64,000 nt of DNA from Xanthobacter sp. YC-JY1 (GCF_021730305.1 NZ_CP032674.1:3147001-3211000); one strand, 5' to 3'; counted from the first letter of the stretch, positions 34,126 to 43,054 are shown. A program made the numbers and translations. Notes: a model not told the origin generated them from the letters alone.

Positions 34126-34998
34126 TCAGGCGCCCGCCGGCCGGCCGAACAGGCCCTGCGGTCGGACGAGGAGGATGAGGGCCATCAGGCCGAACATGAC
34201 GATGGTCGCCATCTCCGGAGCGAACAGCGCGGTCATGCTCACCGCGACGCCCACGAGCAGTCCCGCCACCACGGCCCCAAGCAGCGAGCCCATGCCGCCG
34301 ATGACGGTGACGACGAAAGCCTCCGCCAGCACCAGGGTGCCCATCTCCGGGCTGACATTGCGCATGGGCGCCGCCAGCACGCCGCCGAGCGCGGTGAGGC
34401 CGACGCCGAGGCCGAACACAAGCAGCCACAGGCGGCTCACGTCCACGCCCAGCACCTTCATGATGAGCGGATCGCGCGCGCCAGCCCGCACGATGAGGCC
34501 GAAGCGCGTCTTCTCCAGCGCCACCCAGAGCAGCAGCAAGATGACAGCCACCACGCCCACCACGAACAGGCGGTAGATGGGGAAATAGCCCACCCCGAGG
34601 TCCACCACGCCCTGCAGCGCGTCCGGCGCCGAGAAGGGGATGCCGTCCGTGCCGAAGGTGATGCGCACCGTCTCCACCAGCACATAGCCGAGGCCGAAGG
34701 TGAGCAGCAGCGGGTCGTCCGGCGTGCGGCCATAGAGCGGCCGGATCAGGAAGCGCTCGATCGCCATGCCGAGCACACCGACGGCGATGGGGGCGACGAT
34801 GAGCGCCCACCAGAAGCTTCCCGTCTGCGCGGCGATCCACAGCCCCGCATAGGCGCCCACCATGAACAGGGCGCCATGGGCGAAGTTCACGATGCCGAGC
34901 ATGCCGAACACGATGGTGAGCCCGAGGGCGACCATCACCAGGATCGCCCCGAGCGCGAGCCCGGAGAACAGCTGCATGAGGATGAGTTCAAGGTCCAT
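34126..34998 (-). CDS. Branched-chain amino acid-type ABC transporter permease (LivH-like, second system)
   Basis: The 290-residue membrane protein begins MDLELILMQLFSGLALGAILVMVALGLTIVFGMLGIVNFAHGALFMVGAYAG, the standard LivH start, and carries VVTVIGGMGSLLGAVVAGLLVG later. About eight membrane segments. It is 81 bases downstream of the binding-protein gene, and the gap holds a hairpin, the same layout as in other importer operons. A 30-base gap separates it from the LivM-like gene. Confidence 0.9.
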   Translation of the reverse strand: MDLELILMQLFSGLALGAILVMVALGLTIVFGMLGIVNFAHGALFMVGAYAGLWIAAQTGSFWWALIVAPIAVGVLGMAIERFLIRPLYGRTPDDPLLLTFGLGYVLVETVRITFGTDGIPFSAPDALQGVVDLGVGYFPIYRLFVVGVVAVILLLLWVALEKTRFGLIVRAGARDPLIMKVLGVDVSRLWLLVFGLGVGLTALGGVLAAPMRNVSPEMGTLVLAEAFVVTVIGGMGSLLGAVVAGLLVGVAVSMTALFAPEMATIVMFGLMALILLVRPQGLFGRPAGA

Positions 34999-35032
34999 CG
35001 GGCGTCTCTCGGGGCGGTCCAGTCAGGTGCTT

Positions 35033-35055
35033 CCCTCTCCCGCACGGGGAGAGGG
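35033..35055 (-). terminator. Intercistronic hairpin after the binding-protein gene
   Basis: CCCTCTCCC and GGGAGAGGG pair around a five-base loop, 24 bases past the binding-protein stop and before the LivH-like start. It resembles the short stems of the family B repeats. It may stabilise the binding-protein mRNA or cause partial termination. Confidence 0.5.
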
Positions 35056-35079
35056 CGCTTGTCGCAGGAGCGACCGGTC

Positions 35080-36327
35080 TCAGGTCGGGAAGCCCAGCTC
35101 GCCGCAGGAACGCAGCATCTGCTCGGAGCCGGGGACGTTCTCCACGATGTCGAACAGGTCCTGCTCGCTCTTCATGTCGGCCTTCGCCTTGGACTTCAGG
35201 ACCAGCACCGACTGCACCGACTGGTGGTCGCACTTGCGGAAGTATTGCGGACCCTTGGCCACGTCGTACTTCAGGCCTTCCAACGCCTCGACCACCTTGT
35301 CCGTGTCGGTGCCGCCGGCCTTCGCCATGGCCAGGAGCAGCGCGGAAACACCAGTAAATCCGTAGGCGCCGTAATCGGTCGGAAGCGAGCCATAGGCCGC
35401 CTTGTAGGCATCGTTGAACGCCTTGGCGGAGGGAACGGTGCTCTCCAGCGCCCAATAATAGTTCGCCCCGCCGATGATGCCCTCGAACACATCGGGCGCC
35501 ACGGCGATGCGCTGGTTGTGCAGCAGCACCGGCACCACGATCTGCATCTGTTTCTTCATGCCGAAATCGTTGGCCTGCTTGATCGAGTTGGCCTGGTCGC
35601 GGCCGAAGTTGCAGATGGCGAGGATGTCCGGCTTCAGGGAGCGGATGCGCGGCATCAGCGTGGAATAATCCGCCGCGCCGAAGGGGTGGAGGATCTCGCC
35701 GACGATCTCGGCGCCCAGCTCGCCCGCTGCGCGCTTGAAGCCGCGCATCATCTCGTGGCCATAGGCGTAGTCGGCGCCGAGCAGCGCCACCTTCGAGCCC
35801 TTCTTAAAGGTCGCCCGCGCCACGGCGGCCGTGGTCATGTGCGGGTTCAGTGCCTCGTGGAAGGTATACTTCGAGAAGTCCTTCACCTCGTTGATGGTGT
35901 CGGATTGGCTGATGGAGACATAGATGACGCCGCGGGCGCGTGTCACTTCGTTCACCGCGAGCTGAACGGCGCTGGAGAGGGCCCCGACGACCGCGTGGAC
36001 CTTGTCCTTTTCGATCAGCTCGAGGGTGCGGGTGGCGGCCTCGCCGGCGTTCAGCTTGTCGTCGCGGACCAGCAGTTCGACCTTGCGGCCGGCGATACCG
36101 CCCTTGTCGTTGACGAGCTTCACGGCGAGTTCCGCGCTCTTCACCTGATCCTTCGCCTCGGCACCGAAGGGGCCGGTGAGCGGGGTGGGGAAGCCGATGC
36201 GGATGGTGTCCGCCTGCGCGCGGACGATGGCCGGCGAGGCGATGAGGCCGACGCCCGCGGCGCCGAGGCCGGCAAGCACGGTACGGCGGGATACGCTGGA
36301 GAGGGGATGGTCGGTCCGCTTGGTCAT
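35080..36327 (-). CDS. Branched-chain amino acid-type ABC transporter substrate-binding protein (second system, Tat signal)
   Basis: A 415-residue periplasmic binding protein with N-terminus MTKRTDHPLSSVSRRTVLAGLGAAGVGL, a twin-arginine signal with cleavage near VRAQ. The mature part (DTIRIGFPTPLTGPFGAEAKDQ) is of the Peripla_BP_6 type. The start follows GGGAGGA; a frame extends 18 codons upstream but has no site. The gene lies 43 bases after the molybdenum subunit gene in the same direction, so the importer is probably transcribed with the hydroxylase and supplies its substrate. The ligand is unknown. Confidence 0.92.
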   Translation of the reverse strand: MTKRTDHPLSSVSRRTVLAGLGAAGVGLIASPAIVRAQADTIRIGFPTPLTGPFGAEAKDQVKSAELAVKLVNDKGGIAGRKVELLVRDDKLNAGEAATRTLELIEKDKVHAVVGALSSAVQLAVNEVTRARGVIYVSISQSDTINEVKDFSKYTFHEALNPHMTTAAVARATFKKGSKVALLGADYAYGHEMMRGFKRAAGELGAEIVGEILHPFGAADYSTLMPRIRSLKPDILAICNFGRDQANSIKQANDFGMKKQMQIVVPVLLHNQRIAVAPDVFEGIIGGANYYWALESTVPSAKAFNDAYKAAYGSLPTDYGAYGFTGVSALLLAMAKAGGTDTDKVVEALEGLKYDVAKGPQYFRKCDHQSVQSVLVLKSKAKADMKSEQDLFDIVENVPGSEQMLRSCGELGFPT

Positions 36328-36370
36328 GAAATCCTCCCGGTGTGTCTTGTTTTTTGGCTGTGGGCGGTCG

Positions 36371-38764
36371 TCAGAAGGCACCGAGCGCTTTCAGGATGCG
36401 CGCGGGGGTCATGGGAATCTGGGTCAGCTCGGCGTTGAGCGGCGCGAGCGCGTCGTTGACGGCATTGAGCGCGGCGGCGGACGAAGCGGCGGTGCCCGCC
36501 TCCCCGCAGCCCTTGGCGCCGAGTTCCGTATCGTGGGTCGGCGTTTCCATGTGGGCGATGACGATGTCCGGCATCTCGCAGGACATCGGCACGAGATAAT
36601 CGGCCAGCGAGCCGTTCACGAGCTGGCCCGCATCGTCGTAGCGGCATTCCTCGAAGAAGGCGGCGCCAAGCCCTTGCACGACGCCGCCGCGCACCTGCTC
36701 CTCCACGAGAAGCGGATTGATGATGCGGCCGCAATCCTCCACCACGAAGTGCTTGAGGATTTTGACGAGTCCCGTCTCCGCATCCACCTCCACATGGCAG
36801 CCGTGGATGCCGTTGGTGAAGGCGAAGGGATATCCGGACGGTGCGAAATGATGCGCCACCGTGAGCTGCGCATCGGTGCCCGGCGGCAGCGTGTCTGAGC
36901 GGAAATAGGCGATGCGCGCGACCTCGGCGAGGCTGAGGCGCGCCGCGCCGCCCGCTTTGTCCACCACCTCGGCATCGACGAGATCGAGGTCGCCCGGCTG
37001 GGCTTGCAGGATGGCGGCGGCGACTTTGAGCACGTTCGCCTTGAGCTTCTTCGCGGCCTGCAGCGCCGTCTCGCCGCCAATGCCGGCGCCGCGGCAGGCC
37101 CAGGTGGCGCCGCCATGGGGCGTCACCTCGGTGTCGCCGGTGATGACACGCACGATGTCCCGCGACACACCGAGATAGTCGGCGACGATCTGGCCGATGA
37201 TAGCCTCGGTGCCCTGCCCCTGCTCCGTCACCGAAATCAGGCAACGCACCTCGCCGGACGGCGTGATCTTGATGACCGCCCCATCCTGCGCCGAGATGCG
37301 CGCCCCGCCGATGCCGTAGAATGCGGGCGTGGGATTGGTGATCTCGACGAAGGCCGCGATGCCGACGCCGCGATGGATGCCACGGGCACGCAGCTCCGCC
37401 TGCTCGGCGCGCAGGCGATCATAGTCCATCAGCGTCTTGAGCTTCGCAAGGCATGCTTCGTGGGAGAGCTGCTCGAACTTGTAGCCGGTGAGCGACTGGC
37501 AGGGATAGGCGTCGTCCGGAATGAGGTTGCGCGCACGCACCTCGAACGGGTCCAGCCCGGTCGCAGCGGCCGCCTTCTCCATCAGATGCTCGGTCACCGC
37601 GCAGGCGATGGGGTGACCCACCGCGCGATACTGGCTCGTCTGCGTCTTGTTCTGGAACACCACCTTCAGGTCGGCCCGATAGGCCTCCAGCCGATAGGGC
37701 GCGCCGATGAGGCGGATGACCTGGTTGCCTTCCACCGCGCTGGTGCGGGGATAGGTGGAGAAGGCGCCGATGGCGGTCTCGTCCTCCACCGCCATGGCGA
37801 GGATGCGGCCGTCCGCGCCCACCGCCGCCTTCGCCTTCACACGATGGTCCCTGGCATGGATGTCGGAGACGAAGGCTTCCAGCCGGTCCGCCACAAACTT
37901 CACCGGCCGGCCCGCCAGCATGGACAGGCCGATGACCGCCATGTCCTCGTGATAGACGTGCAGCTTCACCCCGAAGGAGCCGCCCACGTCCGGCGCCGCC
38001 ACCCGCACCCGGGCTTCCGGGATGCCATAGTGCCGCGAATAGAGATCCTGAAACTGGAAGGGCGTCTGGGTGCCATGGTGGACGGTCAGCGCATGCTCGC
38101 TGGCATCGTAATCGGCGATGAGCGCGCGCGGCTCCAGTGTCACGCCGGTATGACGGCCGAAGGCGAGGTCCGCTTCCACCACATGCGCGGCGGAGGCGAA
38201 GAGGTCGTCGACCGCGCCGCTTTCCAGCGCGCTGCGGAAGCAGAGATTGTCGGCGAAGCCCTCGACGAGGCGGGGCGCATCGGGCGCGAGGGCGGTGTCG
38301 AGGTCGGCGAGGACGGGCAGGTCCTCATACTCGATTTCCACCAGCTCGCAGGCATCCTCGGCAGCGGCGCGGCTTTCCGCCACCACGGCCACCACAGCCT
38401 GCCCGCTCCATGTCACGCGATCGATCGGCAGCGGCAGCTGCGGCTCCGATTTCATCCCCTTGAAATGGTCGAGCGTGCCCACCCACGGCGTGCACAGCTT
38501 GGCGAGATCTTCCCCCGTCGCCACCAGGGCAACGCCGGGCGCCGCGCGGGCGGCCTCCACATCGATGCGGACGATGCGGGCATGGGCGAAGGGCGAGCGC
38601 ACGAAGGCCGCATGGAGCATGCGCGGCAGCTTCATGTCGGTGACGTAGTTGCCCCGCCCCGCCACCAGCCGCTTCGCATTGGGGCGAGGCAGCGGACGGC
38701 CCACATGCACGCCGGGCTCAAGATGGGGCGCCGCGCCGAGCGGACGGTCGAACGGGGCGTTCAT
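36371..38764 (-). CDS. Xanthine dehydrogenase family molybdopterin-binding subunit (CoxL-like)
   Basis: The 797-residue large subunit has the aldehyde oxidase/xanthine dehydrogenase a/b hammerhead domain (about 20-140) and molybdopterin-binding domain. Motifs include RLVAGRGNYVTDM, DVGGSFGVKLHVYHEDM, TEQGQGTE and the catalytic glutamate in GAKGCGEAG near residue 755. At the position of the active-site loop it has QYRAVGHP, not the AYRCSFR of genuine CO dehydrogenase, so it is not CODH and the substrate is open: purines, N-heterocycles and aldehydes are all oxidised by relatives. The start overlaps the stop of the iron-sulfur gene. It is followed by the importer binding protein. Confidence 0.92.
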   Translation of the reverse strand: MNAPFDRPLGAAPHLEPGVHVGRPLPRPNAKRLVAGRGNYVTDMKLPRMLHAAFVRSPFAHARIVRIDVEAARAAPGVALVATGEDLAKLCTPWVGTLDHFKGMKSEPQLPLPIDRVTWSGQAVVAVVAESRAAAEDACELVEIEYEDLPVLADLDTALAPDAPRLVEGFADNLCFRSALESGAVDDLFASAAHVVEADLAFGRHTGVTLEPRALIADYDASEHALTVHHGTQTPFQFQDLYSRHYGIPEARVRVAAPDVGGSFGVKLHVYHEDMAVIGLSMLAGRPVKFVADRLEAFVSDIHARDHRVKAKAAVGADGRILAMAVEDETAIGAFSTYPRTSAVEGNQVIRLIGAPYRLEAYRADLKVVFQNKTQTSQYRAVGHPIACAVTEHLMEKAAAATGLDPFEVRARNLIPDDAYPCQSLTGYKFEQLSHEACLAKLKTLMDYDRLRAEQAELRARGIHRGVGIAAFVEITNPTPAFYGIGGARISAQDGAVIKITPSGEVRCLISVTEQGQGTEAIIGQIVADYLGVSRDIVRVITGDTEVTPHGGATWACRGAGIGGETALQAAKKLKANVLKVAAAILQAQPGDLDLVDAEVVDKAGGAARLSLAEVARIAYFRSDTLPPGTDAQLTVAHHFAPSGYPFAFTNGIHGCHVEVDAETGLVKILKHFVVEDCGRIINPLLVEEQVRGGVVQGLGAAFFEECRYDDAGQLVNGSLADYLVPMSCEMPDIVIAHMETPTHDTELGAKGCGEAGTAASSAAALNAVNDALAPLNAELTQIPMTPARILKALGAF

Positions 38765-39258
38765 TCTGCACCCTCCCCGTTCGCCTTGCGGGCAGCCACC
38801 TCGATGGCGTCGACGATGGCCTCATAACCGGTGCAGCGGCAATAATTGCCGGAGATGGCGTCGCGAATCTCCTCGCGATCCGGCACGCCACCGCGGGCGA
38901 TCAGGGCGTGGGCGTTCACCAGCATCCCCGGCGTACAGAAGCCGCATTGCAGCGCATTGCGCTCATGGAACGCCTGCTGGAGCGGCGCCAGCGCGCCGCT
39001 CGCGACCAGCCCCTCCACCGTCTCCACAGACTGCCCCTGCGCCTGCACGGCGAAGACGAGGCAGGAATGCACCGGCACGCCGTCCAGCAGCACGAGGCAA
39101 GCGCCGCACGCCCCCATCTCGCAGCCCACATGGGTGGCGGTGAGTTCGAGATCCGTGCGCAGAAAATCCGCCAGCGTGGTGCGCGGCGCGACCATGCGCG
39201 CGACCTCCTCGCCATTGACGGTGAGGGACAGGGGGACAGCGCCCGCCATCATGTTCAT
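38761..39258 (-). CDS. (2Fe-2S)-binding subunit of molybdenum hydroxylase (CoxS-like)
   Basis: A 165-residue protein with two [2Fe-2S] cluster sites: a plant ferredoxin-type site with C-x4-C-x2-C and a later C (GCEMGACGACLVLLDGVPVHSC), and the second, helical site with CGFCTPGM and CRCTGY. It passes electrons from the molybdenum site to FAD. The ATG overlaps the stop of the FAD subunit (ATGA), and its end overlaps the molybdenum subunit, so the three subunits are made in a coupled way. The N-terminus MNMMAGAVPLSLTVNG has three close alternative starts. Confidence 0.94.
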   Translation of the reverse strand: MNMMAGAVPLSLTVNGEEVARMVAPRTTLADFLRTDLELTATHVGCEMGACGACLVLLDGVPVHSCLVFAVQAQGQSVETVEGLVASGALAPLQQAFHERNALQCGFCTPGMLVNAHALIARGGVPDREEIRDAISGNYCRCTGYEAIVDAIEVAARKANGEGAE

Positions 39259-40115
39259 GAGCAGGTCTCCAGCTTGCGCAGCAGGCGCCCGAGCAGGACG
39301 CGCGCGAGGTGGCGGCGCATGGCGGCGGGAATCTCCGCATCGTCCAGCGGGTCGATGTCGGCATCGAGCGCGCGCTGGGCGGCGGCAATGGTGTCGGCGT
39401 CGAGCGCCTTGCCGGCAATCTCCGCCTCGGCATTGCGGGCGCGCACCGGCGTCGAGCCGACCGAAAACAGGGCGATGCGCGGATTTGCGATCACCCCGCC
39501 GTCGCGCTCGGCCAGAATGCCGCCGCCGACCATGGCGTAATCGCCGCGACGCCGCGCCATCTCATCGAAAGCGCAGACATGACGCGGCCCGGCGGCAGGT
39601 ACATGCAGCGCCACAAGGATTTCGCCGGGCTCGATGGCGGTCTGGTAGAGGTCCTGAAAGTAGTCGTCGGCGAGGACACGGCGCATGCCGTCGGCCCCGG
39701 AGATTTCCATCTCGGCGCCCATTGCCAGCATCATGGCCGGAAACTCGGACGCCGGATCGGCCAGCGCCACGCTGCCGCCGACCGTGCCGCGATTGCGGAT
39801 GGCGGGGTGCGCGACGAAGGGCGCGGCAGCCGCAAGCAGCGGCGCGTGGGCGCGGATCAGCGGCTCGATCAGCGTTTCGGCATGGCGGGTGAGCGCACCG
39901 ATGCGCAAGCTTTCCCCTTCCAGCCGCACGCCGCGCATTTCGGGAATCGCAGAGAGGTCAATCAGCACCTGCGGCGCCTGGAGCCGCATCGCCAGAGCCG
40001 GCACAAGGCTCTGCCCACCGGAAATATAGCTCGCATCCCCATCGGCCTCGGCAAAGGCGGCATGCGCCTCGGCAAGGCTCGACGGACGCGCATAGGCGAA
40101 AGCGCGGGCTTTCAA
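39255..40115 (-). CDS. FAD-binding subunit of molybdenum hydroxylase (CoxM-like)
   Basis: A 286-residue protein with the FAD_binding_5 and CO_deh_flav_C domains. ISGGQSLVPALAMR (about 31-44) and IRNRGTVGGSVALADPASEFPAMMLA (about 106-131) are the two conserved pyrophosphate-binding segments. The start is TTG, with GGGAGGA seven bases upstream. It is the first gene of the operon; about 20 bases upstream of the ribosome site there is a candidate -10 box next to a palindrome. The whole chain is usual length. Name is by family, not by CO oxidation. Confidence 0.92.
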   Translation of the reverse strand: MKARAFAYARPSSLAEAHAAFAEADGDASYISGGQSLVPALAMRLQAPQVLIDLSAIPEMRGVRLEGESLRIGALTRHAETLIEPLIRAHAPLLAAAAPFVAHPAIRNRGTVGGSVALADPASEFPAMMLAMGAEMEISGADGMRRVLADDYFQDLYQTAIEPGEILVALHVPAAGPRHVCAFDEMARRRGDYAMVGGGILAERDGGVIANPRIALFSVGSTPVRARNAEAEIAGKALDADTIAAAQRALDADIDPLDDAEIPAAMRRHLARVLLGRLLRKLETCS

Positions 40116-40141
40116 GGGCAGGTCCTCCCGGTCGTGGCTTC

Positions 40142-40163
40142 ATTTTAGTGACCACTTGGTCAC
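40142..40163 (-). promoter_or_regulatory. Operator palindrome and -10 box of the molybdenum hydroxylase operon
   Basis: GTGACCACTTGGTCAC (40148-40163) is an exact inverted repeat with seven-base arms. Directly beside it, on the minus strand, is TAAAAT (40147-40142), a good -10 box that leads to a transcript start near 40135 and a leader of about 20 bases before the TTG start of the FAD subunit. A repressor at this place would cover the promoter spacer. The TetR gene transcribed away on the other strand is the natural candidate. The 335-base gap otherwise contains no gene. Confidence 0.65.
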
Positions 40164-40450
40164 AACATGATCTGAGGCCGGTGCGCCTGTCAATAGTGCT
40201 GCGCGACCATTGCGGGAGAACTTGGGGCCAACGCCCAAAGGCCAATCATTGCATTGCAGCAATACGCTATTCCCGGATGGATATATGATTATTGCCTTGG
40301 CTGATCTTTTCTTCGACTTCGCTCCCGGCAAGACCTGTTATCGCGAGTGTGCGAGACGGCGCCGTTCCGAGCCGAGGCCCTTGGTGGTGCGGGAAGGTTG
40401 CGCTATCGCAGGAGGGTGGGCGCCCGGCCCATGCGCCGAACGGACTCGCC

Positions 40451-41134
40451 TTGAAGCCCACGCCCGACCAGAAGCCGACGCACCCCGCCCGCCCGCGCCG
40501 CCAGCACATGCGCGCAGCGGATCGCGAGCAGGCCATCATCGAGGAGGCGGTCCGCTTCTTCGCCGAGCAAGGATTCGAGGGGCAGACGCGGGAACTGGCA
40601 AAGCGGATGGGAATCACCCATTCCGCCATCTACCGCTACATCCCCTCCAAGGAAGCGCTCATCGAGCGGGTCTACGAGCACGTCTATCTCAGCCGCTGGA
40701 AAGCGGACTGGGCGACCCTCGTCACGGATCGATCGAGGCCGCTGGAGGCCCGGCTCACCCAATTCTATCTCGAATATGTCGAGCAGGTCTTCGACTACCA
40801 CTGGGTGCGGATCTTCGCGTTCTCGGGCCTTAAATCATTCGACATCACAAGCCGTTACCTGGCGATCGTGCGGGACGAAATCATCCTGCCGGCCTGCGCG
40901 GAGTTGAGGGTGGAGCTGAAGCTGCCCACAACGGGCGAGATCCCGGTCGGCGAACGCGAGGCCGAGCTGTTCTGGGGGCTGCACGGACGCATTTTCTACC
41001 TCGCCATCCGCCGCTACGTGTACGGAACCACGACGCCGGAGGACCTTGGTCCCATCGTGCGGGACGCGGTTCGCGCCTTCCGGGCCGGCGTTGCGCCCGT
41101 GCTGAAGGACATCCTCGCGCAAGGTGAATCGTGA
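40451..41134 (+). CDS. TetR/AcrR family transcriptional regulator
   Basis: About 227 residues with an N-terminal TetR helix-turn-helix (IIEEAVRFFAEQGFEGQTRELAKRMGITHSAIYRYIPSKEALIERVYE) and a C-terminal ligand domain with YLSRWKADWATL, typical of regulators of catabolic genes. The start is uncertain: TTG at 40451 gives a short basic tail before HMRAADRE that is usual in this group, while ATG at 40508 begins directly at that motif; neither has a strong ribosome site. It is divergent from the molybdenum hydroxylase/importer operon, whose promoter holds a 16-base palindrome, so it probably represses that operon. Confidence 0.85.
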   Translation: MKPTPDQKPTHPARPRRQHMRAADREQAIIEEAVRFFAEQGFEGQTRELAKRMGITHSAIYRYIPSKEALIERVYEHVYLSRWKADWATLVTDRSRPLEARLTQFYLEYVEQVFDYHWVRIFAFSGLKSFDITSRYLAIVRDEIILPACAELRVELKLPTTGEIPVGEREAELFWGLHGRIFYLAIRRYVYGTTTPEDLGPIVRDAVRAFRAGVAPVLKDILAQGES

Positions 41135-41424
41135 CAAATCCTGCGGCAGCGGGGCTTTGACTCTTCTGACGCTGCGTCATGCCCGCCTCTCGCCAAGACG
41201 GACTTCGCTTGGTAAAGTTTCCGTGCGAACGGCCTTGTTCTCGCCGTCGTGATCTGGTCTAGCGAAGGGCGTAAAGGGAAAAGAAACCGAATTTCGGCAG
41301 GTTTGCAGGGACTGGCGGGAATGTGCGGCGGGGCCGCGCGGGCGCAGCGTCCAAGGCCGGTGGTCGGTCGGAGATGATCCGAACGGGCAAGCCTTGTGCA
41401 GTGCGAAGACCGAAGGACCCTGCG

Positions 41425-42732
41425 ATGGACGAACGGAGCCGGTACCGACCGGCAGCGCTGATAGCGGGGACCATGAGGCACTCGAACCGGCAGGAATACG
41501 CGGCTTGGCAGGACCACGCGAGCGAGCACGACGCGCGCGCGGACCATGACGCAGGCTGGCGCGACCACGGTGAATGGGACCGCGACGACGCCGATCCCCA
41601 TGCCGACTGGCATGACAGGGCCGACTGGCACTGGACACCGCACGTCCATGAGGAGGAGATCGACGCCTCCGACTACGATCCCCACGCTTCGGACCCCCGG
41701 CCGGAAGGCATGTCCCGCCGCGGCACGCTCGTCGGCATCGGCACGGGCATCGTCGCCGGCCTGATGGTTGCCGCTGGGGCCGTCTGGTATTCGCAGGGCT
41801 CGTTCGCGTTCGGCGTCTCCGCACCGCCACCCCAGGTGTCCCAGCGCCCCCTCGTCCGAGAGCTCAGCATGGCGGCTGCGGGCACCACAGTGACCGAAAT
41901 TTCGCTCGTCGTCGGCTCCGGTTCTTTGGCCGTCGATGCGTCGAGCATCTACCTGACCAACGTGGCCATCGATGGCCGGTCCTTCGCGGCCTCGGCCGAG
42001 CCTTCCGACAATTCCGCGCGCCTCACCGGCCGCGTCGTACCCCTGCCGATGGCCAATCCGCTCAATCGGACTCAGATGACGGCGGCCGACGGAATCAAGG
42101 CGCTGGAACAGTTTGACCAGGGGGCCGTGCCCCTTCCGCTGCGCAAGCCGGCCATGCCGACCCAGCGCCTCGCCTACGCTTCCCTGCCCGACGCCTCCCT
42201 CACCGACACGCCCTCCGCCGTTCCCGGCAGCCAGGCCCCGGCCGTCGAAACCCCGCCGACGCTCTCCGAGGATGAGCCGGCGCTGCCCACGCCCGGCAGC
42301 GGCTATGCCATCTACGACATCAAGGCCAAGGTCGTTTACATGCCGAACGGGGATCGGCTGGAAGCCCATTCAGGCTACGGAGATACCTTCGACGACGTCC
42401 GCGCAGTCAACAAGCGGATGGTGGGTCCGACCCCGCCCAATACCTACCAGCTGACCATGCGCGAATCCCTGTTCCACGGCATCGAGGCGGTGCGCCTCAA
42501 CCCCATCGGAACCGGCAGGATGTATGGCCGCGCCGGCATCCTCGCTCACCCCTATCTCCTTGGCCCGCGTGGAGATTCCAACGGCTGCGTGTCGGTCAAG
42601 GACTACGACAAGTTCCTCGCCGCCTTCAAACGGGGCGAGGTGAAGAAGATGGTGGTGGTGGCCGAGCTGAAGCATGGCCCCAAGAAAGAAGAGAACTTCC
42701 TTCTGTCCTTCCTGAAGCCCAAGGACCAGTAA
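41425..42732 (+). CDS. DUF2778 domain protein, probable L,D-transpeptidase-like enzyme
   Basis: A 435-residue protein in three parts. Residues about 29-88 are strikingly rich in Asp, His and Trp. A single membrane segment lies at about 101-121 (TLVGIGTGIVAGLMVAAGAVW). The C-terminal domain from about 300 is DUF2778, with GYAIYDIKAKVVYMPNG and the motif AHPYLLGPRGDSNGCVS, giving histidine 375 and cysteine 388 as the likely catalytic pair. DUF2778 enzymes are L,D-transpeptidase-fold proteins that act on peptidoglycan; Salmonella Tlde1 is a relative. Topology puts the catalytic domain in the periplasm and the Asp/His tail in the cytoplasm. The start has AAGGA eight bases upstream; the frame extends upstream without a site. 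Confidence 0.85.
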   Translation: MDERSRYRPAALIAGTMRHSNRQEYAAWQDHASEHDARADHDAGWRDHGEWDRDDADPHADWHDRADWHWTPHVHEEEIDASDYDPHASDPRPEGMSRRGTLVGIGTGIVAGLMVAAGAVWYSQGSFAFGVSAPPPQVSQRPLVRELSMAAAGTTVTEISLVVGSGSLAVDASSIYLTNVAIDGRSFAASAEPSDNSARLTGRVVPLPMANPLNRTQMTAADGIKALEQFDQGAVPLPLRKPAMPTQRLAYASLPDASLTDTPSAVPGSQAPAVETPPTLSEDEPALPTPGSGYAIYDIKAKVVYMPNGDRLEAHSGYGDTFDDVRAVNKRMVGPTPPNTYQLTMRESLFHGIEAVRLNPIGTGRMYGRAGILAHPYLLGPRGDSNGCVSVKDYDKFLAAFKRGEVKKMVVVAELKHGPKKEENFLLSFLKPKDQ

Positions 42733-42738
42733 GGCCAC

Positions 42739-42773
42739 CCGCCCCGGCGGCAGCCTCCTGCGGGGCGGATTTT
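42739..42773 (+). terminator. Rho-independent terminator after the DUF2778 gene
   Basis: CCGCCCCG and CGGGGCGG pair around a 14-base loop, six bases past the stop codon, and are followed by ATTTT. The rest of the 322-base gap to the DUF3141 gene has an AT-rich patch at about 42880-42925 that may hold the next promoter; no gene is seen. Confidence 0.75.
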
Positions 42774-43054
42774 GCCCTGGGCGCCACGGCGACAATCCCG
42801 CCATGGCAAGGGCTTGGCCCGGGTTACGGTAGCAGCGAACCTCGCTTTCGCGTGCAGCGCGGCAGAAATGCGCGCCATTCTTGCGCCAGATCAAATTTCG
42901 TTGGCTTTTCGGATAGATACGGATGCTTCCGCACCCGTAGAGACCCGGAATTGACCCCCTCGGAGCGCGGACCTTAGCTGCGGCCATTCGCACCTGCGAA
43001 ATGCAGCGTCCGGCCTGCCGAAACCGTTGGGCCGGCTAAAGACGGGAGCCCGTC

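Noticed and set aside
36371-40115. Carbon monoxide dehydrogenase (coxMSL)
   Set aside because: The AYRCSFR active-site loop with its cysteine is absent; QYRAVGHP stands in its place, and maturation genes are missing. Only the general family name is kept.
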